Positions 5,803 through 6,128 of a DNA stretch of 6,128 nt are shown here, in pieces (the stretch's first letter is position 1; every line of letters begins with the position of its first letter). The position numbers were made by a program, and so were the translations under genes. The stretch is from Campylobacteraceae bacterium (GTDB lineage: Bacteria > Campylobacterota > Campylobacteria > Campylobacterales > Campylobacteraceae): contig JAITEH010000127.1 in the NCBI GenBank assembly GCA_031282125.1, positions 1 to 6,128 on the forward strand, given 5' to 3'. The notes beneath the pieces are model-generated. The model was not told the origin of the DNA, searched no databases, and saw nothing but the letters and a program-made list of their open reading frames with translations.

Positions 5803-6128
5803 TCACTCTTCTATATTATAAAAAGTTTTATCAATGACTTCCCATGCATAGTTTATATATCCATCATTAGGATTTTTTGGATTGAAATGATCAATATGCT
5901 GGTAACCCCAACGATATACGCAATTACTGACCTCTTTTTTCATTATTTTTACTTTTATTTTGCTGTCCAATACAATCTCATTCTCGCTAAAACCTAATTG
6001 CTTAAGGGCATTTTTATATTTAGCTATGTGGTTGATCACAAAAGTTCTCTCGCCTACATAATGATCTCCAAGATCATATTGTACAAGTGGCACTCCTACA
6101 GGTGTAATGGCACTTAATAAATTCGGAT
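5803..6128 (-). CDS. Second paralogous putative lipoprotein, C-terminal part only
   Basis: The reading frame is open to the window edge and shows the last 107 residues of a longer protein. The 5' end is off-window. It aligns throughout with the C-terminal part of the neighbouring lipoprotein, roughly 60% identical by eye, starting at PNLLSAITPVG against PNLASAVIPTG. Shared blocks include GVPLVQY, VGER, VINH..KYKN, KEV.NCVY, YQH.DH and NPNDGYINY.W. This copy has an insertion of about eight residues (a Lys/Ile/Val-rich KIKVKIM stretch) before KKEV and ends at NIEE without the last few residues of the neighbour. A GTG at 6093 is the internal Val of GVPLVQY, not a start. By analogy the missing part should carry a signal peptide and lipobox, but this cannot be seen. 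The function is unknown. Confidence 0.75.
   Translation of the reverse strand, partial: PNLLSAITPVGVPLVQYDLGDHYVGERTFVINHIAKYKNALKQLGFSENEIVLDSKIKVKIMKKEVSNCVYRWGYQHIDHFNPKNPNDGYINYAWEVIDKTFYNIEE

Noticed and set aside
5803..6093. A complete 96-residue protein starting at GTG 6093
   Set aside because: The frame stays open to the window edge and the 11 codons before the GTG align with the paralogue, so the GTG is an internal valine codon.

Overview
The window looks like chromosomal DNA from a moderately AT-rich bacterium, most likely a member of the Campylobacterota close to Sulfurimonas or a related sulfur-oxidising genus. I infer this from the style of the PanB and RuvB proteins (for example the 'VGDSLN.SF.G' version of the PanB metal-binding loop and the RuvB N-terminus [10 protein letters not shown]), the panB-ruvB-AI-2E-family gene order, short A/T-rich spacers and TATAAT-type -10 boxes. 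No database search was possible, so the taxon is a recognition call. Every gene can be placed. There is no phage, insertion sequence, CRISPR array or RNA gene, and no gene-free stretch exceeds about 210 bases.

Left half (61-3319, + strand): a tight four-gene operon. It holds panB (pantothenate synthesis), ruvB (Holliday-junction branch migration motor), an AI-2E/PerM-family membrane protein, and a small YhbP/UPF0306-type split-barrel protein. Spacings are 7 bp, an 11 bp overlap and an ATGA overlap, so translation is probably coupled from panB onwards. A TATAAT box sits at the left edge. The operon ends at a GC-rich hairpin (3319-3340) that also lies just past the end of a convergent operon.

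Middle (3345-4695, - strand): luxS followed by an FkbM-type methyltransferase gene that overlaps the luxS 3' end. LuxS has all its zinc and catalytic residues. Upstream of it lie a good extended -10 promoter and a perfect 15-base inverted repeat that would cover the transcription start, a candidate operator. LuxS consumes S-ribosylhomocysteine, which is made from the S-adenosylhomocysteine that methyltransferases release, so the pairing makes metabolic sense but may be incidental.

Right end (4812-6128, - strand): two tandem paralogous genes of an unrecognised family. The complete one encodes a 249-residue Gly-rich lipoprotein with its own strong promoter, and a 14-bp perfect hairpin lies downstream. 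The second is cut by the window edge and shows only its C-terminal 107 residues. The conserved C-terminal block and the tandem arrangement suggest a small lineage-specific surface or periplasmic lipoprotein family. This is the least explained part of the window.
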